Below are positions 18,320 through 26,193 of a stretch of DNA of 64,000 nucleotides, in pieces. The notes beneath the pieces were generated by a model. It did not search any database. It had not been told where the DNA came from and worked only from the letters and a program-made list of their open reading frames with translations. The translations under genes were made by a program, and so were the position numbers. Numbering within the stretch: position 1 is the stretch's first letter; each line of letters opens with the position of its first letter. Source of the stretch: Syntrophomonas sp. UBA5432 (GTDB taxonomy: Bacteria; Bacillota; Syntrophomonadia; Syntrophomonadales; Syntrophomonadaceae); contig DIRQ01000032.1 of assembly GCA_002424365.1 (NCBI GenBank), positions 1 to 64,000 on the forward strand. The letters are read 5' to 3'.

Positions 18320-19501
18320 GTGTTGGATAAAAAGTGGGCTAAAAAAGGCGCCCTGCTGGTACTGGTAGTCTTTATGCTCTCAGTAGTAGTCGGTTGCGGT
18401 GGTGGCCAAACATCGGATAAGGAATCCAAGGGGGATGGCGCCGAGACTATCAAGGTAGGTATAAACTGTGAACTCTCCGGCCCGGTTGCCAGTTATGGAG
18501 ATAACTCCAGAAATGGTGCTCTGATAGCTATCGATGAAATTAATAAAGCAGGTGGAGTATTAGGTAAACAATTAGAGCCTCTGGTAAGAGACTGCCAATC
18601 AAAAACTGATGAAGCCATGAACGTCAGCGCAGCTTTGGCAGATGAAGGCATGGTTGCCCAGATTGGTCCCCTTACCAGTGGTACGGTAGAAGGAAGCACC
18701 TCAGTAATGATGGAAAACCAGATTCCTCTGATTGCTCCGGCAGCAACGGCCAACAAAGTAACGGTTGATGAAAAAACAGGCAAGGTTAGAGATTACATTT
18801 TCCGGGTATGCTACCGCGATTCGGACCAGGGCGTAAGGATGGCTGATTTTGCCCTAAATACGCTGAAGGTTAAGAAAGCGGCTATCTTTGGCAGCACCTC
18901 GGATGATTATGCTAAAGGTTTAGCCAAATATTTCAAAGAAGAATTCGAGGCCAAAGGTGGTACTATAGTAGCTGAAGAAGGTTTCATGAACTTGGATAAG
19001 GAATTCCGGGGTACCCTGACCAAGATAAGGGGTAAAAATCCTGAGTTTATCTATGTACCCGGATATTATACGGAAGTTTCGGTGCTTATTAAACAAGCGC
19101 GTGAATTAGGTATAACTGTTCCTATCGGTGGCGGTGATGGCTGGGATTCTCCGGACATGGTTAAAGTAGCCGGTGCTGAAGCGCTTAACGATACTTATTT
19201 TACCAATCATTATTCGGTTGAGGATCCTAATCCCGCTATCCAGTCTTTCGTTAAGGCTTATGAGGCCAAGCATAAAAAGGCACCAGATTCCTTTGCCGCT
19301 CTGGGCTATGATGCCGTAAAATTATTGGCTGATGCTATTACCCGGGCAGGATCAGCAGACCCGGTTAAGATTAAAGAGGCTCTGGAACAAACTAAGGATT
19401 TCGCAGGAATTACAGGAACTATGAGTATCGACGAACAGCATAACCCCATTAAAAACATAGTGATTATAGAATACAAGGATGGAAAATTAGTATCTAGATA
19501 A
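18320..19501 (+). CDS. livK: Branched-chain amino acid ABC transporter, substrate-binding lipoprotein (copy 1)
   Basis: Periplasmic-binding-protein fold lipoprotein that captures the substrate outside the membrane. Signal peptide of about 25 residues ends in the lipobox VVGC with lipid-anchored Cys26. The mature N-terminus IKVGINCELSGPVASYGDNS and the SKTDEAMNVSAALADE segment are LivK/Leu-Ile-Val-binding type. GTG 18320 follows AAAGGAGG with good spacing. Heads a complete livKHMGF cluster to 22877. Leucine/isoleucine/valine is the default guess for the substrate, but family members also take amides, urea or aromatic acids. Confidence 0.9.
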   Translation: MLDKKWAKKGALLVLVVFMLSVVVGCGGGQTSDKESKGDGAETIKVGINCELSGPVASYGDNSRNGALIAIDEINKAGGVLGKQLEPLVRDCQSKTDEAMNVSAALADEGMVAQIGPLTSGTVEGSTSVMMENQIPLIAPAATANKVTVDEKTGKVRDYIFRVCYRDSDQGVRMADFALNTLKVKKAAIFGSTSDDYAKGLAKYFKEEFEAKGGTIVAEEGFMNLDKEFRGTLTKIRGKNPEFIYVPGYYTEVSVLIKQARELGITVPIGGGDGWDSPDMVKVAGAEALNDTYFTNHYSVEDPNPAIQSFVKAYEAKHKKAPDSFAALGYDAVKLLADAITRAGSADPVKIKEALEQTKDFAGITGTMSIDEQHNPIKNIVIIEYKDGKLVSR

Positions 19502-19516
19502 CCCAGTAAGGACAGG

Positions 19517-19542
19517 TAAAGGGAGGGGTAACCCTCTCTTTA
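19517..19542 (+). other. Intercistronic hairpin between livK and livH (copy 1)
   Basis: A stem of about ten pairs (AAAGGGAGGG with CCCTCTCTTT, including G-U pairs) around a short GTAA-type loop, with no T run after it. It could stabilise the livK mRNA 3' end or attenuate read-through, giving more binding protein than permease. The second liv operon has a comparable hairpin at 48942-48968. Confidence 0.55.
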
Positions 19543-19556
19543 TCCTGAATCAAAGG

Positions 19557-20450
19557 ATGTGGCTCTATTTGCTCGAATTCATACAACAACTAATCAACGG
19601 ACTATCGCTAGGAGCTATTTATGCTCTAATTGCACTGGGCTATACCATGGTATACGGAATTATCCTGTTAATTAATTTTGCCCATGGCGATATTATGATG
19701 GTAGGAGCCTATGTAGGGTTTTTTTCTATATCTCTTTTAGGCAGTAACATTATTGTAGCAATGGTTTTTGCTATGGTTACCTGTGCCCTCCTGGGAGTGG
19801 TAATTGAGAAAGTGGCCTACCGGCCTTTGCGTAACTCCACCCGTATAGCTGCTTTAATTACAGCTATAGGGATGTCACTATTTCTGGAATACGTAACCCT
19901 GTATTTTTTAACTGCTCAGCAGCGGGTTTATCCGGCCAGTGCCTTTCCGCTACATAAATACGAAATAGCCGGTCTGGTTATTTCCAATAAAGACATTTTT
20001 ATTATTGTATCAGCCGTTATTATGATGATAATCCTGCAGTATATTATTAAAAGGACGAAAACAGGAAAAGCCATGCGGGCAGTATCTCTGGATAAAGAAG
20101 CTGCCGTACTCATGGGTATCAGTGTGGATAGAATCGTATCCATCACCTTTGCCATCGGCTCAGCCCTGGCAGCAGCTGCAGGGGTTATGATTGGTCTTTA
20201 TTACAACGCTATAAACCCCCTGATGGGGATAATACCAGGTCTAAAGGCTTTTGTGGCTGCCGTACTGGGTGGCATCGGGTTAATACCCGGCGCCATGGTA
20301 GGCGGCTTTTTAATGGGGATTTTGGAAACCCTGGTTAGCGGTTATTGGAGCAGTATGTACCGCGACGCCGTGGCATTCGGGGTATTAATCCTGATATTAC
20401 TTATAAAACCGACCGGTTTATTTGGCAAGAATACCGGGGAAAAAGTGTAG
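19557..20450 (+). CDS. livH: Branched-chain amino acid ABC transporter permease LivH (copy 1)
   Basis: Inner-membrane permease with about eight hydrophobic segments. The start QLINGLSLGAIYALIALGYT and the loop MVYGIILLINFAHGDIMMVG are diagnostic of LivH. The EAA-like coupling region is DKEAAVLMGISVDRI. 297 residues is normal. The Shine-Dalgarno site is poor (AAAGG touching ATG 19557), so initiation may depend on the hairpin and coupling upstream. Partner permease LivM follows without a gap. Confidence 0.92.
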   Translation: MWLYLLEFIQQLINGLSLGAIYALIALGYTMVYGIILLINFAHGDIMMVGAYVGFFSISLLGSNIIVAMVFAMVTCALLGVVIEKVAYRPLRNSTRIAALITAIGMSLFLEYVTLYFLTAQQRVYPASAFPLHKYEIAGLVISNKDIFIIVSAVIMMIILQYIIKRTKTGKAMRAVSLDKEAAVLMGISVDRIVSITFAIGSALAAAAGVMIGLYYNAINPLMGIIPGLKAFVAAVLGGIGLIPGAMVGGFLMGILETLVSGYWSSMYRDAVAFGVLILILLIKPTGLFGKNTGEKV

Positions 20451-20459
20451 GTGAGAGCT

Positions 20460-21428
20460 ATGCAAGACAAAAAACGCACCTGGGGTAAGTTCATATTAGA
20501 GGTTATTTTTCTGGTAGCTCTGTTTACCCTGGTACAATACCTGATTACTGTAGGAATATTAAACCGCTACTATCAGATTAACCTTACCTTGATGGGGATA
20601 AATATTATACTGGCAGTAAGCCTTAACCTGATTAATGGATTTACCGGACAGTTGTCCCTGGGACATGCCGGATTTATGGCTATAGGGGCTTTTGCCTCGG
20701 TAATAATGACTACTCTGCTGGATTATCCTTTTATAATAGGTATTATTATTGCCATGCTGGCCGCAGCTCTGGCGGGATTTATAATTGGAGTACCTACATT
20801 AAGATTAAAAGGAGATTACCTGGCCATTGCTACCCTGGGATTTGGAGAGATAATCCGGGTAGTCCTGCAAAATATAGATTATACCGGAGGTCCGGCAGGA
20901 ATTAGCGGTATCGCTAAAATGACTACCTGGCCGGTTCTATTTATAGCTGTGGTGGTAACCATAGTAGTTATAGTCAATATGATTAACTCCAGCTACGGCA
21001 GAGCCATTATATCAGTGCGGGAAGATGAAGTCGCTGCAGAAGTAATGGGTATTAATACTACCAAATACAAGGTTCTGGCTTTTGTAGTAGGGGCGGCTTT
21101 TGCCGGTCTGGCAGGAGCTTTATATGCTCACTATTTTTATATTGTCAAACCGGAGACCTTTAACTTCCTAAAATCGTTTGACATATTGGTAATGGTAGTT
21201 CTGGGCGGACTGGGTAGTACTACTGGAGCAGTTATAGCTGCTATATTTATAACCGTGTTAAATGCCTTCCTGCAGGAATACGCAGCGGTTAGAATGATTA
21301 TTTACGCCCTGATACTAATTATTGTCATGATATACCGGCCTCAGGGTTTGCTGGGTAATAAGGAACTGTCCCGTAAGAGCTTTAACAGGATTTGGGGTGG
21401 AAAACATGTCTCATCTACAAATAAATAA
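20460..21428 (+). CDS. livM: Branched-chain amino acid ABC transporter permease LivM (copy 1)
   Basis: Second permease of the LivHM heterodimer, with about eight to nine membrane spans. NLINGFTGQLSLGHAGFMAIGA and REDEVAAEVMGINTTKYK are the family motifs. I prefer ATG 20460, with AGGTGAG five bases upstream; GTG 20451 directly after the livH stop is the alternative. The 3' end overlaps the start of livG by 23 bases, indicating coupled translation of permease and ATPase. The LivM of the second operon (49891) uses an equivalent start arrangement. Confidence 0.92.
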   Translation: MQDKKRTWGKFILEVIFLVALFTLVQYLITVGILNRYYQINLTLMGINIILAVSLNLINGFTGQLSLGHAGFMAIGAFASVIMTTLLDYPFIIGIIIAMLAAALAGFIIGVPTLRLKGDYLAIATLGFGEIIRVVLQNIDYTGGPAGISGIAKMTTWPVLFIAVVVTIVVIVNMINSSYGRAIISVREDEVAAEVMGINTTKYKVLAFVVGAAFAGLAGALYAHYFYIVKPETFNFLKSFDILVMVVLGGLGSTTGAVIAAIFITVLNAFLQEYAAVRMIIYALILIIVMIYRPQGLLGNKELSRKSFNRIWGGKHVSSTNK

Positions 21429-22173
21429 CTTGAGCAAATCATTTGGTGGGTTAAGCGCGGTTTTAGAATTCGATTTTACTATCTCCCAGCAAGAATTGGT
21501 AGGTCTAATTGGTCCCAATGGAGCAGGTAAAACTACCGTGTTTAATTTAATAACCGGGGTTTATAAACCGGACCAGGGCAAAATATACCTGGAGGGAAAA
21601 GACATAACCGGACTGCCTCCCTATGATATATGTAAAAAAGGAATAGCCCGCACCTTTCAGAATATCAGGCTGTTTAATGATTTAAGCGTCCTGGACAATG
21701 TGAAAATTGCCCTGCATACAGATGTTCCGTATAGTTTATCAGCTTCTGTATTGAGGCTGCCATCTTTTTTCCGGGGCGAGGAAAAGATGCACCAGCAAGC
21801 CCTGGAATACTTGAAGATATTTGGGCTGGACACAATTAAGGATGAAATAGCCTCCAGCCTGCCCTATGGTGAGCAGAGGCGTTTAGAAATTGCCCGGGCT
21901 CTGGCTACCCGGCCTACTCTCTTAATTTTAGATGAACCGGCAGCTGGTATGAACCCCAATGAGACCAAGGAATTAATGGAGCTTATCAACTGGATTAGAG
22001 ACGAGTTTAACCTTACTATTCTATTGATAGAGCATGATATGTCACTGGTTATGGGAGTTTGTGAGCGCATTTATGTACTTGATTACGGCCAAATTATAGC
22101 TGAAGGCATACCAGAAGAAATTCGCAATAACAAGCGGGTAATAGAAGCTTATCTGGGAGAGGAGGTAGGGTAG
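21406..22173 (+). CDS. livG: Branched-chain amino acid ABC transporter ATPase LivG (copy 1)
   Basis: Cytoplasmic ATPase. Walker A GPNGAGKTT, Q-loop in RTFQNIRLF, signature LPYGEQRRLEIARALA, Walker B LLILDEPAAGMNP and the H-loop IEHDMSLV are all present. The PYGEQRRLEIARAL version of the signature is typical of LivG rather than LivF. ATG 21406 is preferred since GGGGTGG lies five bases before it; an upstream in-frame GTG at 21397 overlaps that site. The stop codon shares a base with the livF start. Confidence 0.93.
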   Translation: MSHLQINNLSKSFGGLSAVLEFDFTISQQELVGLIGPNGAGKTTVFNLITGVYKPDQGKIYLEGKDITGLPPYDICKKGIARTFQNIRLFNDLSVLDNVKIALHTDVPYSLSASVLRLPSFFRGEEKMHQQALEYLKIFGLDTIKDEIASSLPYGEQRRLEIARALATRPTLLILDEPAAGMNPNETKELMELINWIRDEFNLTILLIEHDMSLVMGVCERIYVLDYGQIIAEGIPEEIRNNKRVIEAYLGEEVG

Positions 22174-22877
22174 TGCTACAGATAAAGGAAATTGATGTTT
22201 ATTATGGCGCCATTCACGCTCTTAAAAAACTATCCCTGGAAGTTGAACAGGGCAGTATTGTTACTTTAATTGGTGCTAACGGGGCTGGCAAAACCACTAC
22301 CTTAAAAAGCATATCCGGATTACTGCGACCCAAAACCGGCAGCATAATATTCAAAGATAATGATATTAGTAAGGTTGCTCCGGAGAAAATTGTAGGTCTG
22401 GGCATATCCCAGGTACCGGAGGGTCGCCGGGTATTTTCTACCATGACAGTTATGGAAAACCTGGAAATGGGGGCTTACCTGCGTAAAGATAAAAAGGGTA
22501 CAGAAGAAGATATGGAAAATGTCTTTACTCGTTTTCCTCGCTTAAAAGAAAGGCGGAAACAGTTAGCCGGCACCTTAAGCGGTGGAGAGCAGCAGATGCT
22601 GGCGATTGGTCGGGCTTTAATGGCCAGGCCTCAGCTCATGCTAATGGATGAACCTTCCATGGGGCTGGCACCCCTTTTAGTAAAAGAGATATTTTCCATT
22701 ATTAAAGATATAAATGAACGGGGGACTACCATATTGCTGGTAGAGCAAAACGCTAACATGGCTCTATCTATAGCAGATAAAGCCTATGTTATAGAAACGG
22801 GAGAAATTGTTTTACAGGGCAATGCCCAGGAATTAATGAATAGTCCTGAAGTTAAAAAGGCTTATCTGGGAGGATAA
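22173..22877 (+). CDS. livF: Branched-chain amino acid ABC transporter ATPase LivF (copy 1)
   Basis: Second ATPase subunit. Begins LQIKEIDVYYGAIHALKKLS; Walker A GANGAGKTTTLKSIS, the LivF-type QVPEGRRVFSTMTVMENL segment, signature LSGGEQQMLAIGRALM, Walker B LMLMDEPSMGLAP and the switch LVEQNA are intact. 234 residues is normal. GTG 22173 overlaps the livG stop by one base, preceded by GAGAGGAGG. No terminator follows, so the CBS-ACT gene 49 bases downstream is likely on the same transcript. Confidence 0.93.
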   Translation: MLQIKEIDVYYGAIHALKKLSLEVEQGSIVTLIGANGAGKTTTLKSISGLLRPKTGSIIFKDNDISKVAPEKIVGLGISQVPEGRRVFSTMTVMENLEMGAYLRKDKKGTEEDMENVFTRFPRLKERRKQLAGTLSGGEQQMLAIGRALMARPQLMLMDEPSMGLAPLLVKEIFSIIKDINERGTTILLVEQNANMALSIADKAYVIETGEIVLQGNAQELMNSPEVKKAYLGG

Positions 22878-22926
22878 CCGTTCCAACGGCTAAGCCTTGA
22901 ACCGATTAACGGAAGGGGGATTATTA

Positions 22927-23586
22927 ATGAAGGTAAGAGACCGTATGGCTATCGGTGTTAAGACCGTAGACATGGAAAGTAGCATTACCGAGGCTTTTCG
23001 TTTGATGAAGGATAATAACATTCGCCGCTTACCAGTAATGGATAAAGGTAAACTGGCGGGAATAGTAACCCTGACTGACCTTAACCAGGCTTCGCCCTCA
23101 TCAGCTACCTCGCTTAGTATTCATGAGCTTAACTATTTGTTGGCCAAGACTAAAATCCGGGATATTATCCCTAAAAAACAAAAGTTGATTACTATTGGCC
23201 CGGAAAACTATATTGAGACAGCCGCTAAAATTATGCGGGAAAACACCATTAGTGGCTTACCGGTGGTAGAAGATGGCAAACTGGTAGGTATCGTAACGGA
23301 AACGGATATTTTTGACGCCCTTATAGATATACTGGGGGTTAGAAGACAACATACCCGTATAGATATCTTTCTTAAGGATCCACCCGGCAGTTTAGCTGAA
23401 GTTACCGGTTTAGTTGCTGCCCGGGGTATTAATACAATAAATACGGTAGTATATTACGAAAAGAGAATAGGTAAATATAAAATGATTCTGCGAATTGAAG
23501 AAATAAACTATGAATCGGTAGTAGCAGAATTAAAAGACAAAGGCTATGAGGTAGAGTCAGTCATAGTTCGAGATGGAACTGATTAG
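22927..23586 (+). CDS. CBS-CBS-ACT domain protein (AcuB-like)
   Basis: Ligand-sensing protein without an obvious catalytic domain. Two CBS motifs (about residues 1-60 and 75-135: IRRLPVMDKGKLAGIVTLTDL and SGLPVVEDGKLVGIVTETDI) bind adenosine nucleotides, and a C-terminal ACT domain (about 142-190: IDIFLKDPPGSLAEVTGLVA) usually binds amino acids. The start ATG 22927 has GGAAGGGGG seven bases upstream; a longer frame from TTG 22897 lacks such a site. Its place directly behind livKHMGF suggests that it senses the imported amino acid or energy state, an inference from context. Confidence 0.85.
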   Translation: MKVRDRMAIGVKTVDMESSITEAFRLMKDNNIRRLPVMDKGKLAGIVTLTDLNQASPSSATSLSIHELNYLLAKTKIRDIIPKKQKLITIGPENYIETAAKIMRENTISGLPVVEDGKLVGIVTETDIFDALIDILGVRRQHTRIDIFLKDPPGSLAEVTGLVAARGINTINTVVYYEKRIGKYKMILRIEEINYESVVAELKDKGYEVESVIVRDGTD

Positions 23587-23782
23587 TATATCAGGGGGAT
23601 ACCCTGAAGGGCACACGCGGTCCTTTTGATATATTTGTGTTAACGTGATAATAGACACTAGTGAGGGGTGAGGGTTGACTGGTAATCAACCTGACACTTA
23701 TCCTTACTATAAACCAATAAGCCTGGAAACATAAACAGAACTTTAGCTTTGGGTTGAGCACCGGGGTCCGAAGCCACGAAAA

Positions 23783-23811
23783 TTGACATTTTTCGCAAAG
23801 GAATATATACT
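23783..23811 (+). promoter_or_regulatory. Strong sigma-A promoter for tRNA-Sec
   Basis: Consensus TTGACA (23783-23788), 17-base spacer, TATACT (23806-23811). The predicted transcription start near 23818 is about 20 bases before the mature tRNA 5' end. Confidence 0.85.
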
Positions 23812-23836
23812 CATTATCGCGGGCAATAATCATAGT

Positions 23837-23935
23837 GGAAGCGGATCGGTCCTGGTGGGTCGCCTGGACTTCAAATCCAGTTTGCGCCGTAGTGATCCTG
23901 CGGTGGGTGGGTTCGATTCCCACACGCTTCCGCCA
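23837..23935 (+). tRNA. selC: tRNA-Sec (UCA anticodon)
   Basis: A 99-base tRNA with encoded GCCA end. The acceptor arm GGAAGCG pairs with CGCTTCC, the anticodon arm is CTGGA-CTTCAAA-TCCAG with anticodon TCA, the T arm is GTGGG-TTCGATT-CCCAC, and a long variable arm (about 23879-23903) lies between. The long extra arm, extended D stem and UCA anticodon are specific to selenocysteine tRNA. A consensus promoter lies upstream and an intrinsic terminator 15 bases downstream, so it is a single-gene transcript. Confidence 0.96.
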
Positions 23936-23949
23936 AATAGAAAGATATT

Positions 23950-23973
23950 AAAGGGCTACAGGCCCTTTTTTTT
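23950..23973 (+). terminator. Terminator after tRNA-Sec
   Basis: Stem AAAGGGC/GCCCTTT with a TACAG loop followed by a T run. Almost identical in sequence to the terminator at 24532-24554. Confidence 0.85.
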
Positions 23974-24169
23974 ATTTGCAGTTAGGGAATTGTTGCGATA
24001 GAGTTTATATACCTGAAAAAGCTAAGGAAAGGACTTTAGCGAAAATTACCATATATAACCATATGGTGTATACTATTTTTACACAAATAAACGGGTTTGC
24101 ATAAGGATACCAAAAGTGTTCTCCGGCCTTTACGGAAGAAAACTTGACGACTATTAAGGAGTTGAGGAC

Positions 24170-24475
24170 GTGGCTTCTAAAAGTATTGGAGAAGAGATAA
24201 CTGCTATTGCGAAAAAATATGCGGATCTGGTCAAAGAAGAAATGAACGTAGAAGCGATCTATTTATTTGGCTCTTTCGTTAATGGAAACCATGATCAGGA
24301 TAGCGATATAGACATAGCAATAGTTACGGATGATTTTTCTGGAGATATTATTGAGGATACCTTGAAATTAATGAGGATTCGCAGGAAGGTTGATACCCGA
24401 ATAGAACCTCATCCTCTGAGAAAAGATAATCCTTTTGTTAAAGAGGTAATAGCTACAGGTCGACGCATTGGGTAG
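24170..24475 (+). CDS. Minimal nucleotidyltransferase (MNT / pol-beta fold) protein
   Basis: 101-residue protein with the nucleotidyltransferase motif: the YLFGSFVNGNHDQDSDIDIA stretch (about residues 31-50) gives GS-x-DxD, and a third acidic residue is in DTRIEPH. MNT proteins transfer nucleotides, commonly AMP, to proteins and are often antitoxins paired with HEPN toxins. No HEPN gene is next to it, so its target is unknown. GTG 24170 follows AAGGAGTTGAGGAC. It sits between two near-identical terminators. Confidence 0.8.
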   Translation: MASKSIGEEITAIAKKYADLVKEEMNVEAIYLFGSFVNGNHDQDSDIDIAIVTDDFSGDIIEDTLKLMRIRRKVDTRIEPHPLRKDNPFVKEVIATGRRIG

Positions 24476-24531
24476 TTTGAATACAACCGGGTGAATAAAT
24501 ATTGTCCGCATACCCTTGCTAAAATAATATT

Positions 24532-24554
24532 AAAGGGCTTAGGCCCTTTTTTTT
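24532..24554 (+). terminator. Terminator after the nucleotidyltransferase gene
   Basis: AAAGGGC-TTAG-GCCCTTT stem-loop plus T run, with flanking ATATT upstream and TATTTGC downstream just like the selC terminator. Confidence 0.85.
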
Positions 24555-24840
24555 ATTTGCCGCTTGGACTACAATACACATGAAATCTATTTTCTTATTT
24601 GGTACGAATGAATATAATCATAGGAAGTTGGGGTAATTATTAAACAGGCATAAATACCTGGTCTCTTGTAAATAACACTTAATATAGAACTTAATTAGTT
24701 GCTTAAAGTAGGGGGTGAGGATACTTCCCTTACTCTACCGTCCTCGCTATCTTATAGTAATTTAATAGGTGGTTGCGTGTTTCCCAAGGTGTACCCTCTG
24801 GATATGGGGGATTAATCTTATTATATGCAGGTGATAAAAG
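24555..24840. other. Spacer upstream of trkA
   Basis: No gene seen. A TATAAT at about 24612 without a convincing -35 box may be part of the trkA promoter. The segment at about 24690-24760 (GGGGGTGAGGATACTTCCCT, then ACTCTACC) resembles the core of repeat family B in degraded form. Confidence 0.35.
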
Positions 24841-26187
24841 GTGAAGGCTATAATAATTGGTGCTGGTAAAGTAGGATTCAGTATAGCCCAGTTGCTTTCT
24901 AAAGAAGACCATGACGTGGTTATAATTGAACAATCTCCAGAGCGCCAGGAGATACTGGAGGAGACTTTGGATGTGCAGGTAATTGGGGGCAGTGGGTCTT
25001 CTACATCTGTTTTGGAGGCGGCCGGGGTCCGCAGCACAGATATGCTTCTGGCGGTGACCGAATATGATGAACTTAATATGGTAGCCTGTTTGCTGGGTAA
25101 AAAATACGGAGTCAAAACTACCGTGGCCCGGGTACGGAACCCTGAATACCTGGAAGTTAGAGATTTTGATTTTAAGGAAGCTATAGGGATAGATTTGATT
25201 ATAAATCCGGAAAGGGTTACCGCATTGGAGATAGCCAAGATTGTCCGCCATCCTGAGGCCGCGAACGTGGATTATTATGCTATGGGCAAAGTACAAATGG
25301 TGGAGTTAGAGATTAAGAAACAATCTCCCCTGGTAGGGAAGAAGATTAAAGAATTGGACACTGCGCATCCATATAATATTGTTTGTATTGAGCACCAGCA
25401 GAATATTTTGGTCCCGCGGGGTGATGATATCCTGCATGAAGGAGACCGTATACACCTGATCGCTCAAACTAAGGAAATGCGGGAAGTCGAGAAAATGCTG
25501 GGTTTCCATACCCCGCGAGTAGAACATATTACCATACTGGGGGGAGGTCGTACCGGATTTTATCTGGCTCAGATTCTGGAACAAAGCCGCCCGGAGCTGC
25601 AAATAGAGGTTATCGAGAAAGACCTGATGCGAGCCCGACAGATATCAGCGAAGCTTAAGCATAGCCTGGTAATTCAGGGAGATGGCAGTGATTATCAGTT
25701 ACTGCAGGAAGAGAATATTGGCAACTCGGATTTGTTTATAGCGGTAACGGATGATGACAAGATAAACGTTCTATGCTCTCTGATAGCCAGCAACCTGGGA
25801 GTTAAAAAGGCTATTTGCCAGGTTAAACGTACTGATATTATGCCTCTGGTGGAACAGATCGGCATTGATACCATTTTAAGTCCGCGTATGCTTACCGCCG
25901 GGGTTATATTAAAGTACTTGCGGCGGGGAGATATTATTTCGGTTACGGTTTTTGGTGATGACCGGGCGGAAATGCTGGAATTATTGGCTCAGCCGGGGTC
26001 CTCCGCAGTTAATAAAGAACTGCGCCACATAAGATTTCCCAGTGGTTCTGTAATTGGTGCGGTAATGCGGGATGACAAGGTTATTATACCTGACGGCAAA
26101 TTCCAGATTATGGCGCATGATCGCTTAATGGTGTTTTCCATGCTTAAGAGTATTCACAAAATTGAACGTCTTTTTGCACGGGGGTAA
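24841..26187 (+). CDS. trkA: Trk system potassium uptake regulator TrkA
   Basis: Cytoplasmic NAD(H)-binding gating subunit of the Trk K+ channel. Two tandem RCK_N Rossmann domains are clear: KAIIIGAGKVGFSIAQLL at residue 1 and HITILGGGRTGFYLAQIL near residue 232, each followed by an RCK_C (TrkA_C) domain (about 140-220 and 365-445). RCK_C domains in other Firmicutes bind c-di-AMP, but I cannot tell from sequence whether this one does. GTG 24841 follows AGGTGATAAAAG. Six bases separate it from trkH. A decayed copy of its last about 105 bases lies at 27666-27776. Confidence 0.95.
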   Translation: MKAIIIGAGKVGFSIAQLLSKEDHDVVIIEQSPERQEILEETLDVQVIGGSGSSTSVLEAAGVRSTDMLLAVTEYDELNMVACLLGKKYGVKTTVARVRNPEYLEVRDFDFKEAIGIDLIINPERVTALEIAKIVRHPEAANVDYYAMGKVQMVELEIKKQSPLVGKKIKELDTAHPYNIVCIEHQQNILVPRGDDILHEGDRIHLIAQTKEMREVEKMLGFHTPRVEHITILGGGRTGFYLAQILEQSRPELQIEVIEKDLMRARQISAKLKHSLVIQGDGSDYQLLQEENIGNSDLFIAVTDDDKINVLCSLIASNLGVKKAICQVKRTDIMPLVEQIGIDTILSPRMLTAGVILKYLRRGDIISVTVFGDDRAEMLELLAQPGSSAVNKELRHIRFPSGSVIGAVMRDDKVIIPDGKFQIMAHDRLMVFSMLKSIHKIERLFARG

Positions 26188-26193
26188 ACTATA

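Noticed and set aside
23591..23923. 110-residue minus-strand frame over tRNA-Sec
   Set aside because: It is antisense to a certain tRNA gene and its promoter; such frames are a usual artefact.
24170..24475. MNT-HEPN toxin-antitoxin pair
   Set aside because: Only the nucleotidyltransferase is present; no HEPN-like frame lies on either side.
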